Below, in pieces: positions 12,911 to 24,108 of a stretch of 64,000 nt of DNA. The stretch lies in NCBI GenBank assembly GCA_003550325.1, contig QKWP01000645.1, positions 97,706 through 161,705 on the forward strand, in the 5' to 3' direction. A model generated the notes under the pieces. That model was not told the origin of the DNA, made no database searches, and was given only the letters and a program-made list of their open reading frames with translations. The translations under genes and the position numbers were made by a program. The number at the start of each line of letters is the position of its first letter. Positions within the stretch are counted from its first letter, which is position 1. This DNA is from Gigaspora rosea. Taxonomy: Eukaryota; Glomeromycota; Glomeromycetes; Diversisporales; Gigasporaceae.

Positions 12911-13093
12911 GTGCGTCAGATTAAAACTTGCGTCAGATTGAATCTGACGCATGTCAGATGACTATCAGTTGATCAGCATTAAATGATCGGCAACAACTGG
13001 TCTAAACTAACCTCTAACTTTACCGTAATTTTACCCTAACCCTAATCCAATTTAGGCCGGGTTTAATCTGACGCAAGAATTGATCTGACGCAC
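12911..13093. mobile_element. MITE inserted in the first LINE
   Basis: Ends GTGCGTCAGATTAAAACTTG and the reverse complement of ...CAAGAATTGATCTGACGCAC are about 30-bp inverted repeats. The word TGCGTCAGATT recurs inside each arm. 183 bp, non-coding. Target duplication not resolved. Confidence 0.75.
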
Positions 13094-13639
13094 GACACAT
13101 ACACACAATAGACTGGCTCTTCATTCCAACACAAAATAGATATACGAAACAGAATCAACCTTATTATACACAATATTAGAGAACTAACTTCAGCGAATTA
13201 TATATACGTAATCGTACGTAAGATATTATGGCCCGTAATATTACGGAAATCTTACGATTGATACGGCATATTACGCAATATATTACGCTATATTACAGTA
13301 ATATTACGGTTATTATTTCGAAATATCGAAATATATTGCAAATAAAAAAAATGCAAATTACTCCCTACAGGGGTCGCATACTCATGCAGATCAATAAACT
13401 AATGCGCACAGGAGGTAATATTTTGATATTTTCGCATTGTTTCGCAATATTTTGCAAATTTTCGCAAATTTTTAAAATTTTTTAAAAAATAAATAAACGA
13501 TATACATATTCATATAATCATGCTTTTTTACAGGGTTTCGCAATATTTCGCACGGTTTCGCAATTTAATATAAAATTTTTATTTTTTTATTTATTATTAT
13601 ATATTATATTTTACATTTATTAAATATACATTTTTATTG

Positions 13640-13767
13640 ACCTGCGGGTTGATAGCATAGCAGTTATGCTCCCAGGTCCCCAATCGAAGGTTGCCGGTTC
13701 AATACCGCTTGGCGGCAAATTGAATTTGATAGTCAGAACCTGATTAGGAATAACCGAAGTCATACAA
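13640..13767 (+). repeat. tRNA-derived SINE fragment
   Basis: A-box-like TAGCATAGCAGTTATGC (about 13655) and a good B box GGTTCAATACC (about 13699), about 40 bp apart, as in RNA polymerase III promoters of tRNA-derived SINEs. The acceptor-stem ends do not pair, so it is not a functional tRNA. The body continues into the assembly gap at 13768. Confidence 0.6.
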
Positions 13768-14183
13768 NNNNNNNNNNNNNNNNNNNNNNNNNNNNNNNNN
13801 NNNNNNNNNNNNNNNNNNNNNNNNNNNNNNNNNNNNNNNNNNNNNNNNNNNNNNNNNNNNNNNNNNNNNNNNNNNNNNNNNNNNNNNNNNNNNNNNNNNN
13901 NNNNNNNNNNNNNNNNNNNNNNNNNNNNNNNNNNNNNNNNNNNNNNNNNNNNNNNNNNNNNNNNNNNNNNNNNNNNNNNNNNNNNNNNNNNNNNNNNNNN
14001 NNNNNNNNNNNNNNNNNNNNNNNNNNNNNNNNNNNNNNNNNNNNNNNNNNNNNNNNNNNNNNNNNNNNNNNNNNNNNNNNNNNNNNNNNNNNNNNNNNNN
14101 NNNNNNNNNNNNNNNNNNNNNNNNNNNNNNNNNNNNNNNNNNNNNNNNNNNNNNNNNNNNNNNNNNNNNNNNNNNNNNNNNNN
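13768..14183. other. Assembly gap (416 N)
   Basis: Unresolved bases between the SINE-like sequence and a satellite array; the gap is probably caused by the repeats on either side. Confidence 0.99.
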
Positions 14184-14199
14184 CCACAGTTAGCTATTA

Positions 14200-15480
14200 T
14201 CTTCGCTTCTTTGTTTTCTATCGTTTTTGAAAGTGTCAGAAGTCGTCATTGGAATGCGCAAGGTTTCAAATAGTTGTTGTTTTTCTTGCAAAGTGCCGAA
14301 ATAAAATAAATTAATAAAAAATTAAAAATAACCAAAAAAACAAAAACAAAAAACACAAAACAAAAAAAAATAAAGTGAAACCTTGCAAGAACTTGCAAAA
14401 ACTTGCGAAAACTTGTGCCATTTCTCTAAAGAAGCGTTCTTGAAAATTTAAAAATTGTTGGAGGTGTGTTCTTGAAAGTGTCAGAAGTCGTCGTTGGAAT
14501 GCGCATGGTTTCGAAAAGTTTTGTTTTCTCCAAAGTGCCGAAATAAAATAAATTAATAAAAAAAGTTTCCAAAAAAACAAAAACAAAAAACACGAAATGA
14601 AAAAATAAATGAAATGAAACTTTGCAAGAACTTGCAAAAACTTGCGAAAACTTGTGAAAACTTGCAAAAACTTGCGCCTATTTCTCTAAAAAAGCGTTCT
14701 TGAAAATTTAGAAATTGCTGGTATGTGTTCTTGAAAGTGTTGAAAGTCGTAGTTGGCATTCACAAGGTTTCGAAAAGTTTTAGTTTTTCTCGCAAAGTGC
14801 CAAAATAAAAATAATTAAAATAATTAAAAAATAAACTAAAAAAAAAACACAAAATGAAAAATAAATAAAGCGAAACCTTGCAAGAACTTGCAAAAACTTG
14901 CAAAAACTTGCAAAAACTGTTCGCGTTCTTGCAAATTCTGAAATTCCAAAAAAGTCACGAAGTGCCGAAAAAGTCCGGGTTAGTTTTCTTACAAAGTGCC
15001 AGGAAGTAAAGGTTCTGTTCTCGTAAAGTGCCGAAATGAAATAAATTAATAAAAAAAATTTTAAAAATAAACAAAAAAAAACAAAAAAAAAAACACGAAA
15101 CGAAAAAATAAATGAAGCGAAGCCTTGCAAGAACTTGCAAAAACTTGCAAAGACTTGCGAAAACTTGCGAAAACTTGTGACCATTTCTCCATTTCTTCAA
15201 AGAAGCGTTTTTGAAAATTTAGAAATTGCTGGGGGTGTGTTCTTGAATGTGTCAGAAGTCGTAGTTGGCATGCGCAAGGTTTAAAAAAGTGTTTGTTTTT
15301 TTTGTAAAGTACCGAAATAAAAATAAAATAAAAAAATAAAAAAATAAATAAGTAAAATAAAATAAAAAAAACAAACGAAAACAAAAAATGAAACGAAAAG
15401 AAACGAAAGGAACGAAAAGGAATGAAAATAAAAAAGCGAAAAAAAACAAAATAGAAGATTTAATTATAAACAAAAGATCT
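14200..15480. repeat. Satellite array, ~250-bp unit with TTGCAAAAAC sub-repeats
   Basis: Four to five degenerate copies of a unit. In order it holds GCGCAAGGTTTCGAAAAGT, a TCTCGCAAAGTGCCGAAATA segment, an A-rich stretch, serial ACTTGCAAAAACTTGCGAAA words, and an AAGAAGCGTTCTTGAAAATT segment. Restarts lie near 14255, 14500, 14755 and 15265, with a shorter variant near 14990. Minus-strand frames here are repetitive Phe-rich artefacts. Confidence 0.75.
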
Positions 15481-15799
15481 AATCTGATCTTGTAGTAAAG
15501 AATTTGAATATCATCAAACTATTTCGAACTATTTCGAAAAATCAGTCTAATGTGCGATCCAGGTTACAGATCTACTGATCCAGCTTGGTTTCCTAGTCCT
15601 AAAATAATTGAAAGGGTTCGAAATATTTTGTAACATTTTTGAAAGGGTTCGAAATATTTCGTAATATATTTCGAAATATTTCGACATTAATTTCGTAATA
15701 TTTCGAAATATTGATATTTCGAAATATTTCGAAATATATTACGTAATATTTTGCTTATATTACGGTTCGTAAGACCTTACATAAGATTATGCTATTATA

Positions 15800-16560
15800 A
15801 AATTGCTGATGAAACCAAACCACTAAACTTCAAGAATGGATAGAAACCTGTGCTGAAACTAATGCACATATTATTTCTATTACTGAAACCAAACTAACTA
15901 ATAATAATATGGAACTTACTAACCCAATATATATATCTAACTTCCAATCATATAAGAACAATCAAAGAGAGACTAGTTTAGGGTCTGCATTAATGGTGTA
16001 CAAAGATTTACAACTATACATCCATAATATTAAAATGTATCCAGGCACCTCAATTTGCATAGACCTCTTCTTTTCTAGAAAAAACAAAACTAGAATTATC
16101 TCAGTATAATTATCGTGAACTTTGCAGAAAAACTCAGGACCAAGTGTTTGAATAGTACCTTAATGCCAAGACAAAAAACTGGTACACAATCATCCTTGGA
16201 GACTTCAACGCCAACCAGGATAGAGAAAAAAATTTCCCTTTATTTAGAAATCTGAATGCAGCAAAGGCAGTTAGCCTACTTGACTTTTATAGTATAACCG
16301 CCCCAACTTGGATTGGACTGCATACAACTAGCCAAATCGATGATGTTTGGTATCATTATGAGATGATACTGGACCTTGACCCTCCCACTATTACGAACGC
16401 CACTTATATTACAGGAAGTGATCACTGTATAATAAAAACCACATGGTATTTAAATATATTACCATCTCATAGCCCTAGGAACAAGAAGTGTAAACATAGA
16501 ATATTTCAGTACAACAAAATGACACAACAAAACTGGGAGGAATATATAACGACATTAACT
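15800..16560 (+). pseudogene. LINE APE-type endonuclease domain (first LINE), broken
   Basis: Target-nicking endonuclease of the LINE, read in several frames: LQEWIETCAETNAHIISITE with the ETK metal-binding region (about 15830-15900), then IILGDFNANQDREKN (about 16190), SQIDDVW (about 16335) and TGSDHCIIKTTW (about 16410-16445). These correspond to the ET(K), GDFN, S-x-ID and SDH signatures of APE-like LINE endonucleases. Stops near 16106 and frame changes make it inactive. The N-terminal part lies before the 13205-15794 insertion. Confidence 0.75.
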
Positions 16561-16766
16561 GTGACAGATCATAATGAAATCCAGATTAAAATGAAATAAT
16601 AGTATAAAATCTCGAAAACTAAATTTTTTGGTGTGCATTTTTTAGAGTTAGGGGTTTAGGATTAGAGTTAGTTTTATAAAAAATTATAATAAACAAGTAT
16701 TAATAGGTTTTAGAAGGCTAGCAGGTTAAGTATAGAATGTAGATTTCATTTTAAATTATGATCTGT
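16561..16766. mobile_element. MITE inserted between LINE endonuclease and RT
   Basis: Left end GTGACAGATCATAATGAAAT and right end ...AATTATGATCTGT are inverted repeats, flanked by the direct repeat GACATTAACT (16551-16560 and 16767-16776). The exact duplication length is 7-10 bp depending on where the ends are set. Removing it and one flank restores the LINE frame across the site (...YITTLT | NTFVKSN...), which confirms the boundaries. Confidence 0.85.
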
Positions 16767-18865
16767 GACATTAACTAATACCTTCGTCAAGAGCAATCTG
16801 TCAGTACAATCTGCTGACCAAGAACAACTAAACAAAAGCTGGAACTTCTGGAAAGCAACAGTCAAGCATGCCATCAATAAACATGTACCTTATACTTATT
16901 CTACTACAAAACAGTTCTATGCATTGTCATTAAAAGCAACCCATCTTTACACCGCGTTAAAGTCCGTAAAGAAATGCCTCCAGATTCTAACCAATAACAA
17001 TAACGGCCCAGTTAGTATTGTGAACCAACTAATAAACAAAATTACCAAATTAACAGAGATAGATATCACCCCACTAAGTGAGCCTTACACTGCAGAGCAA
17101 TTAAACCTATTAATTTTGAAATTAAAGCAGCATAAACATACAATATGGGTTGCCCGCAACCAAGAAACTCGACAGCAACAGTACAATCAAATTGAATTCT
17201 ATGTAAAGCGAAGACATCAAGACTTTAGTAACAACACCAGTAGAATGCTGGATAGCATTCTGAAGAGACATAAAGATACTATTCGAGCAGACAAGATAAT
17301 CCTAACGGACGAAGTCATAACAGACAAGGATGAAATACTCTGACATTTCCATACCCACTACAAACAATGGACCAAAAATAACTCACCAAATAATGATGTA
17401 GATGAAGACTGAGCAAAAGCTTATGAACCATTAAAACAATTGACCCAAATATATATAACCCACTACTAAAACCTATAAAAAATGAGGTGTTAATTAATAC
17501 AATCAGACTAGCCCCACTCAGAAAAACAACGGGCCCCTCTGGCATTGCCAATGAAGCTCTCCAACACCTACCCCAAAAAGCTATAGACAGACTAAAAAAT
17601 ATCCTCAATGATTGTTTAAGGCAAAACAAAGTTCCCCAACACTGGACCAGGGCAAATATATGGCCCATAGCAAAAAAACCCACTTATAACTACAAACTGT
17701 CAGAAACTAGACCAATCACACTGATAGATCAAACACGAAAAATACTTACTAAAATCATTAACAATAGACTAACCACAATACTAATGCACAATGAAGTCTT
17801 ATCACTATTTAACTTTGCAGGATTCCCACTACAGTTTACTTTACAACCTATTTCTAGACTAACTTACATCATTGAAAACGCAACCACAAATAAAAAAGAA
17901 CTATGGGCATTATCTCAAGACATGTCGAAAGCCTTCGATTCCATCCACATTAAAACTTTAGAAAGAGCACTCCTTAGAATAAATTCCCAACACAAATCAT
18001 TGAGCTATTTATACATTTACTTTCCAATCGGACTAACAGAGTAATAACAAGTCTAGGTTTCACCCAACCCTATGAAGTGGGAGACGACATTGACCAAGGA
18101 GAAACATTCTTTCCACTCCTATGGAAAATATACTACAATCCACTAATTACAATATATAACCAACACAAAAGCTACATTGTGACCATACCAACAAACCCAC
18201 CACGTCTTATCTACACATCGATGATGGCATACATGGACGACTCACTCTGGATCGCCCCAAATAAGTATGCCCTAGAATGCATCATATTGACTGCCTCATC
18301 TTTCTATAAACTGAACAATATCAAAGTCAACCCACTCAAATCAGCACTGATCATGAATTCCATGGATGACAACCCCAAAATACTGTTTGATAATATGGTC
18401 ATATACATGAACAAAAAAAATGAATCTCTTAAGTACCTAGGAGCATGGTTTTCCCTAGAAAATAACCACAAGACTGTCCAGAAACTAATTATAGCAGAAA
18501 CCAAAACTAACCTAAAGAAACTGCAATTCGCAAAAATAACTGAAAAACAGGCTATTTATGTAATTAACTGCGTCATCATACCCCGATTCCAATATAGAAT
18601 TCAAGCCTCTTACCTCAACCTAGTACAACTCACTAATTTAACAAAAAGATGTATTAATCTAATTAAATATAAAGGAAAATTGGCTTGTGGGATATCCAAT
18701 ACCTTCATTCTCTGCCCTGACATATACGCATTAAATAGCATGCAACAGGTGCAACAATCCACACTTATTACAACACTTTTAAGAAACCTAAATGATCCAG
18801 ATTTCAACATTTTTTTTTTTAAACTAAAACTTCAACAATTGCAAATACTAATTCTTCTATTCTAG
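16767..18865 (+). pseudogene. LINE reverse transcriptase domain (first LINE), broken
   Basis: RT of the LINE in three consecutive frames (16765-17343, 17487-18044, 18077-18865). Motifs: GPSGIANEALQHLP (about 17530), RPITLID-TRKIL (about 17713), the motif-A core QDMSKAFDSI (about 17917), then after a frameshift near 18015 the GDDIDQGETFFPLLW block (about 18083) and the catalytic YMDDSLW (about 18232). The thumb-like region follows to 18865. Two frameshifts and stops (17342, 18043) abolish the enzyme. Its order and sequence match the second LINE at 47793-51743, e.g. ALLRI, SKAFDS/SKA-DS and (Y)MDD(S/T)(L/T)W. Confidence 0.85.
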
Positions 18866-19696
18866 AACAACCCACTCTCTTTCCCACGACACAACACAAT
18901 ACCCATACAGGCCGGGCAATATCCGAGTGCCACACCCTTAGTGCACAGATGGCAAGACCTCTATTAGCTTGGCCTACTCCAATCAAACTAAAAGGCACAT
19001 CTATCTTATCCATCATCCTCAAGGAAATAAGATTAAATAAAAATTGAACCTACATGCAAATACTTGTATCAAATGATTATTGACTCATGATAATACACAA
19101 TTTTTAAACTGGAAAGAATTTGATCACAATATAAAAAAAAAATCCCAAAGGGCAAGACCCCAAAATGGTTCTCTCAGATACAAGAAATCATTAGAGATCA
19201 AACTAATCCTGCACAAATATTAGTGTGCCCCAATCCTTTCATATGTCAGAAATGGACCCCTTCCGAACACCCCTGGATTATTACAAGTCAAGGAAAGATA
19301 GCAAAAATATTTAACCCCCACAACCAACCAACTCATGCTTGACACTTCAAAATCCTAAACCCTATAACATATGAAATCTCACCATGTCCAGGGTACAAAG
19401 ACAAGGACATGAAAATTAACAGAGTTCACTGCTACGTACGCATAGATAACAAAACTTACTATAACCTCCAAGTAAATAGTAAATGTCATATACACGCAAA
19501 TATACAAAAAATCAAACTTGCACTTAATAACAATAGAATAGTACCCCCTACAAAAAATAAAAGCTCTGTTAACCCAAGTTCGACACTGTCACGACCCTTA
19601 ACTGCATTCAACAACCCACCGATCTTGCTCCACGAACAATTAAAAAGACAAAACTACTAGAAATGATCAATAAATATACAAATCACTACTTCTAAG
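18866..19696 (+). other. LINE interior, decayed coding sequence
   Basis: Continuation of the first LINE between RT and RNase H remnants. Plus-strand pieces such as 19409-19660 keep the Asn/Thr/Lys-rich composition of the element but contain many stops. No domain recognised. Confidence 0.5.
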
Positions 19697-20731
19697 ATGG
19701 ACATCACTGATCTAGGCAAAAGAACTATTGCAATAGGACAAATCGACAATGACCAACCCATAGCCAGTTACAATAAGAATTGGCACTCAAAAATGAATGC
19801 AGCAAGTTCCCTATTCGCATTTCTGTTAACAACCACAAAAAAATATGCGACAATTAGGGTTCCGCAATTTGATTTGATCTTCAAATATTTGAATCAAATA
19901 TTTGATCAAATTCAAATTCAAATTTGACTATATTTGATTTGATCAAATTCAAATATGGTCAAATTTGATTTGATTTGACAAATATTCGATTTGATTTGAA
20001 AATTACTATTAAAAATTCAAATTCAAATCAAATTCAAATTCAAATATTTGAATCAAATCAAATTCAAATCATGGTCAATTTGATTTGATCAAATTCAAAT
20101 TGATCCAATATTTGATTTAATTTGAATTTGAGAAACCCTAGTGACAATCAACTTAAATACCAACTGCACAATTCTCCATCATATAATCCAACAATTAATC
20201 TATCTTCAACCTGGTGAACATCACAAACTAAACAACCACCCCTACTACCTTACTATAAGAATATTAGATGCCCTAATAATGGACAAAAAAATCAGTACTA
20301 CTCTATATAAGAAAATGAACATTACAAATCACACTGATCCTTTCCCGTTAGATCTATCCTTCAAACTTACATATAATAGATATATACCCCAAATCCATAG
20401 TATTACCTGCACAACGTTGCTTCGCACTAATATAAAATATGTACACAAGATTACTAAACTACTTTCCTGGCATAATCAACAAAGACTAGCACTCTGGGAC
20501 ACACAAATTAACAATATAGATTGGGACGCAACAACACAATACCTCTCATATAATGACCATCCAAAAGTACTTTATACGGATCTGGCGCGTTCTAATTTGA
20601 AAAACTTTAAAGTGAAACTGTTAGCCGAGGAGCTACCAACCTACTTAATCCTACATACCACCACCCAACCAAACACTCTAACCACTTATGCCCTTGATGC
20701 TATGCTGAATCAGAAGATATTTCGCATATAA
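19697..20731 (+). pseudogene. LINE RNase H-like and C-terminal region (first LINE), interrupted by a MITE
   Basis: Frame 19697-19854 (MDITDLGKRTIAIGQIDN..., ASSLFAFLL) and frame 20141-20731 (VTINLNTNCTILHHIIQQL...) resemble the RNase H core of fungal LINEs (a strand-plus-helix, then a 'V-T-I-x-T-x-S-x-x-T-I'-like segment). The 286-bp hAT-like MITE separates them; joining across its target duplication reads KKYATINLNTN. The tail (LLSWHNQQRLALWDTQINN, FKVKLLAEELPT) resembles the same position of the second LINE. The catalytic residues are not convincingly kept. Confidence 0.55.
19855..20140. mobile_element. hAT-like MITE built of TCAAAT/ATTTGA words
   Basis: Ends TAGGGTTCCGCAATTTGATT and ...TTTGAGAAACCCTA, flanked by an 8-bp duplication with one mismatch (GCGACAAT at 19847-19854, GTGACAAT at 20141-20148). 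286 bp. The interior is almost entirely overlapping CAAATTTGA, TTTGATTTGA and CAAATCAAAT words in both orientations. A reverse-oriented relative lies at 62319-62572. Confidence 0.85.
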
Positions 20732-21308
20732 TCACTTGCATAGCAAATCATCATAACCCTTGCACAAGAATAAAACGAATAATAATAGAATTTGCTAACA
20801 AAATTCAACAGCTACTAACACAACTCGATTTATTTATAGATAACTTTTTAGATCTATATACTAAAAAAAAACTTCCCCTTGGCATAATTACAAATACATC
20901 ACGAGCCCCATTTACGTCACCAAGACTCCAAGCAAAACACGCCCCTGCGATACACCACGCCATCATAGAATATATATACAAAGACTTATAGTTACCTTCA
21001 AGACAATCAACTCATTCAACAGTAATGCCTAATCCAACACCAATACCAACCTCTCGATTACTCCCAACAACCCCTCTCACCTACCTACATCACTACATCA
21101 ACCAAAAATCAATTAAATATATTACATCTAACAATACATTACTACAATTTTTACTTGCAACCTAAAGGTCTACAACTATTCTAGCAAAAAATAGGTCGAA
21201 AGTAAATCTAGCTTTTACCTTATATCCCCCTAGTATAGTACTTTTATATATGTAATTATTATATGTATACAATTTGCTAAATTAATAAAGGATATAGAGG
21301 ATAGACCT

Positions 21309-21341
<33 letters not shown>

Positions 21342-21346
<5 letters not shown>

Positions 21347-21731
21347 ATCTTAAACAAATCACTAAAAACTGACAAAGAGCTTACTAAGTGAACACAAAGT
21401 TACCAAAAGAACATACAGAAAAACAACAAAGAACCCTAAATAAACTTACTAAAAATAATAAAGAACTTATAGAAAGAACCTATCAAAAACCAACAAAAAT
21501 GACTTACTAAAAACCTGCTAAAAGAACTACTAGAAAGCTTTTTGAAAAGAACCTATTGAAACCCCACAAAAAATGATGAACCTATTGAATTAACTACTAA
21601 AAAATGGCTAGAAGTACTTACCAAAAAAAAACAGAAAAAAACAATCTACCAAATTACCAAAATCCACTAATCTAAACATGATTTCATGCTCCTACTATGG
21701 CTCCAATAACTACTTCAATAATGGTTCCAAT
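21342..21731. repeat. A-rich tandem repeat continued after the LINE
   Basis: Begins with the right copy of the LINE target duplication, then continues the AAAGAAC(C/T)TACTAAAAA words seen left of the LINE (10320-10480). Non-coding. Confidence 0.6.
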
Positions 21732-22502
21732 TAAGGATAGGAATCATATAGTCATTAGTTGATTAGTCAACGATTAGTCAACTAATTGACTAAATTTTTT
21801 TATAGTCAGTTGATCAATTAGTTGATTAGTGATTAGTCGACTAGTCGATTAGTCGATTAGTTGATTAGTTGATTAGTCGATTAGTCTAGAGTTAACACCT
21901 CTATCCGAATATATATATCCGGATATATACTATGTCATGTGATATAACGTAACATAGTGTTTTTATATCTGAATATAAACAAATCCGGATTTAAATTTAA
22001 ATCCGAATATATACTAGTTATAACTGAATAAATCTGGATATAAAAAATATATCCGGATAAAGGTATTAACTCTAGATTAGTCGACTAGTCGATTAGTCGA
22101 TTAGTTGACTAATTGATTAGTCGACTAATCGATTAGTCAACTAATCGACTAGCAATTAGTTGACTAATCGATTAGTTGATTAATCAATTAGTTGATTAGT
22201 CAATCAGTCGATAAGATTAATCATCTATTTCATATTTTCATTGCTATATTTCTGGTATTTATTTTTTTGTATATTTATTGACTAGCCAATTAATCAACTA
22301 ATTGATTAATTGACTAATCAACTAATCGACTAGTTGATTAGTTGATTAGTCGACTAATCGACTAATCAACTAGTCGATTAGTCGATTAGTTGATTAGTTG
22401 ATTAGTCGATTAATCGATTAGTTGATTTTTAGTCAGTCAATGACTAACAGTTGTAGTCGACTAACTAATCAACTAAAAATTTTTAACCGATTCCTATCCT
22501 TA
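21732..22502. mobile_element. hAT-like MITE built of GATTAGTCGA words
   Basis: Ends TAAGGATAGGAATC and GATTCCTATCCTTA are perfect inverted repeats, flanked by a perfect 8-bp duplication GTTCCAAT (21724-21731 and 22503-22510). 771 bp including the nested 188-bp element. The interior is dozens of copies of ATTAGT(C/T)GA in both orientations. Confidence 0.9.
21887..22074. mobile_element. hAT-like MITE built of TATCCGGATA words, nested
   Basis: Ends TAGAGTTAACACCTCTATCC and ...GGATAAAGGTATTAACTCTA, flanked by a perfect 8-bp duplication GATTAGTC (21879-21886 and 22075-22082), itself one of the host element's words. 188 bp. The interior is repeated TATCCGGATATA-type palindromes. Confidence 0.9.
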
Positions 22503-24108
22503 GTTCCAATAATGATTTTAATAAAAGCTTGAAACAATAGCTTAAATAATGGCTCTAGTGATGCTTCAAAAAAAAAATTAACTATCAATAAATAAATAAA
22601 AAATAAATAAAACAAAATAAAAAAAAAATAAAATAAAACAAAATAAAAAAAAAATAAAACAAAATAAAAAAAAAATTATTTATATAATTACCAATCTGTA
22701 AAATAATTGGCTAATCATATAGGGTTGCCATGGTGATAGGTTGCCATTTTTATTTTGTCTTTTAAATATTATTGTATAAAATTTTATTTAAATATTTTAA
22801 ATATTTAAAAACATATATCAAAAGACGTATTTATAGTATAATTGCAAGCAAATTTGCTTGCAATTGTAAGAAATAACTTTTTAATAAACTCAATAAAACT
22901 TACTTATCTTTGTACTACAGTATTAGACAATTACTTGCTTTTTTTGTTACTATAATATTGTTTTTAGTTGCTAATATTACAATATACCTTCTTTTCAAAA
23001 AACTATTCTATTTTATTCTATTCTAATGATTTACTTTTTTTTATTTTATCTCTCAACTAATAAAAACCAATACAATATTTATATTGTTTTGCCAGATTAT
23101 ATTTTTTTTATTTACTTTTTATACAGATAATTTAAATAATACAAAATCAACCTTTGCTCAACTAGTTCAATCTACTAGTCTTAAAACTATTAAACCTATT
23201 ATAAATATTAAATCTACTACTACTGTACTTTTACTATTGAATATAATAATAGTTCTAATTTAAATATTGAAGCATCTCAATTTAGTATTGATATTGCAAA
23301 TACCATTCTTCTTTCTAAAACTATCTTTTCTTTTACTTCTAACTCTATTGAACAAAGCAAATCTATTATTGTTGAATTTGGTGATAAAACTTATAATAAT
23401 ATAACTACTTGCACTATAGACCTTAACCAAGAAAATTCTATTCTGCTACACCAAGTTCTAGGCAAGTTCTTGATTCAGAATCAGAATCTAGTAGTCCTTT
23501 TATTTTTCTAATTCTTTATCAAAATCCTAATAATAATCATATTTTATCTAAATCCACTCAACTTATAAGTATAGCTAAATATTGATCTTCAAGTATTATG
23601 AACAATAACACAGAATATTCAAATCCAAGTAACTATATTTACAACTACTGATGATTGGATTATTAATATTTGATTTTTTAAAAATTTTTAAAGAATGAAA
23701 AATTTTGTCATCCTTCTTTAGTATTTTTTATATTATTGATTACTTTAGAACTTGTAATTATTAAAAAGTTTAACAATTACTATCTTATCGAAATAAAAAA
23801 AAAAGATATAATCAGATAATAATTATATATTTTAATTAAAATAAAAGCATAAATTCTTTTATTTAATTGCTAAAATTAACAAAACTCAAATATCTAAATT
23901 AAACAATTCTCAATTTAAATTTGATCTATCATATATCGATATTTGAATTTGCAAAATTGTCCATCAAATAAAATGTCATGAAAATAGCTTCTATAAATAC
24001 TAAAACTAACTTAATTATTTGTAAACCTATTAACAAATTTATAATTATTTACCCTTTAATTTATAAAAATGCACTACATTATTCTAATATTAATAAATAC
24101 ATACTATC
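22503..24108. other. AT-rich spacer with a degenerate coding remnant
   Basis: 22560-22700 is A-rich low complexity. Between about 23157 and 23510 a plus-strand frame stays open with one apparent shift near 23228 and reads SQFSIDIANTILLSKTIFSF and QSKSIIVEFGDKTYNNITTC, which looks like real protein but matches no family I recognise; probably a transposon relic. 23511-24108 is the AT-rich 3' flank of the VPS15-like gene. Confidence 0.4.

Larger units (their letters stand above)
13205..15794. mobile_element. 2.6-kb non-autonomous inverted-repeat composite inserted in the LINE endonuclease
   Basis: The ends align as inverted repeats: left TACGTAATCGTACGTAAGAT at 13205, right reverse complement TAGCATAATCTTATGTAAGG, both continuing into (C)CCGTAATAT. 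The flanks are AT-rich (ATTATATA / TTATAAAA), so an 8-bp duplication is possible but degenerate. The subterminal parts are made of the words TTACG/CGTAA and then CGAAATATTTCG or TTTCGCAA. The middle holds a tRNA-derived SINE, a 416-bp gap and a ~250-bp satellite. It separates endonuclease codons before 13200 (INLIIHNIRELTSAN) from those after 15830 (LQEWIETCAETNAHIISITE). Confidence 0.65.
10485..21341 (+). mobile_element. Full-length but decayed LINE (APE endonuclease + RT), split by later insertions
   Basis: Non-LTR retrotransposon. It is bracketed by a 17-bp target duplication with one mismatch, AAAGAAT(T/C)TTAAACAAA, at 10468-10484 and 21342-21358. The 3' end is AATAAAGGATATAGAGGATA, then GACCTC, a short linker and a ~27-nt poly(A). 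Order: ORF1-like region (10631-12855), APE-type endonuclease (from about 13135, resuming 15800-16560), reverse transcriptase (16767-18865), RNase H-like remnant (19697-20250) and 3' end. Insertions at 12911-13093, 13205-15794, 16561-16766 and 19855-20140 account for about 3.3 kb, leaving about 7.5 kb of original LINE. Multiple stops and frameshifts: not mobile now. Confidence 0.85.

Noticed and set aside
13640-13740. Functional tRNA gene
   Set aside because: A and B boxes are present but the acceptor stem does not pair and no CCA-adjacent structure fits; better explained as a SINE.
13744-14187. 147-codon open frame
   Set aside because: It is almost entirely the run of N.
14311-15473. Several long minus-strand Phe-rich frames resembling membrane proteins
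   Set aside because: They read through the TTGCAAAAAC satellite and A-rich linkers; peptide repetition follows the DNA repeat.
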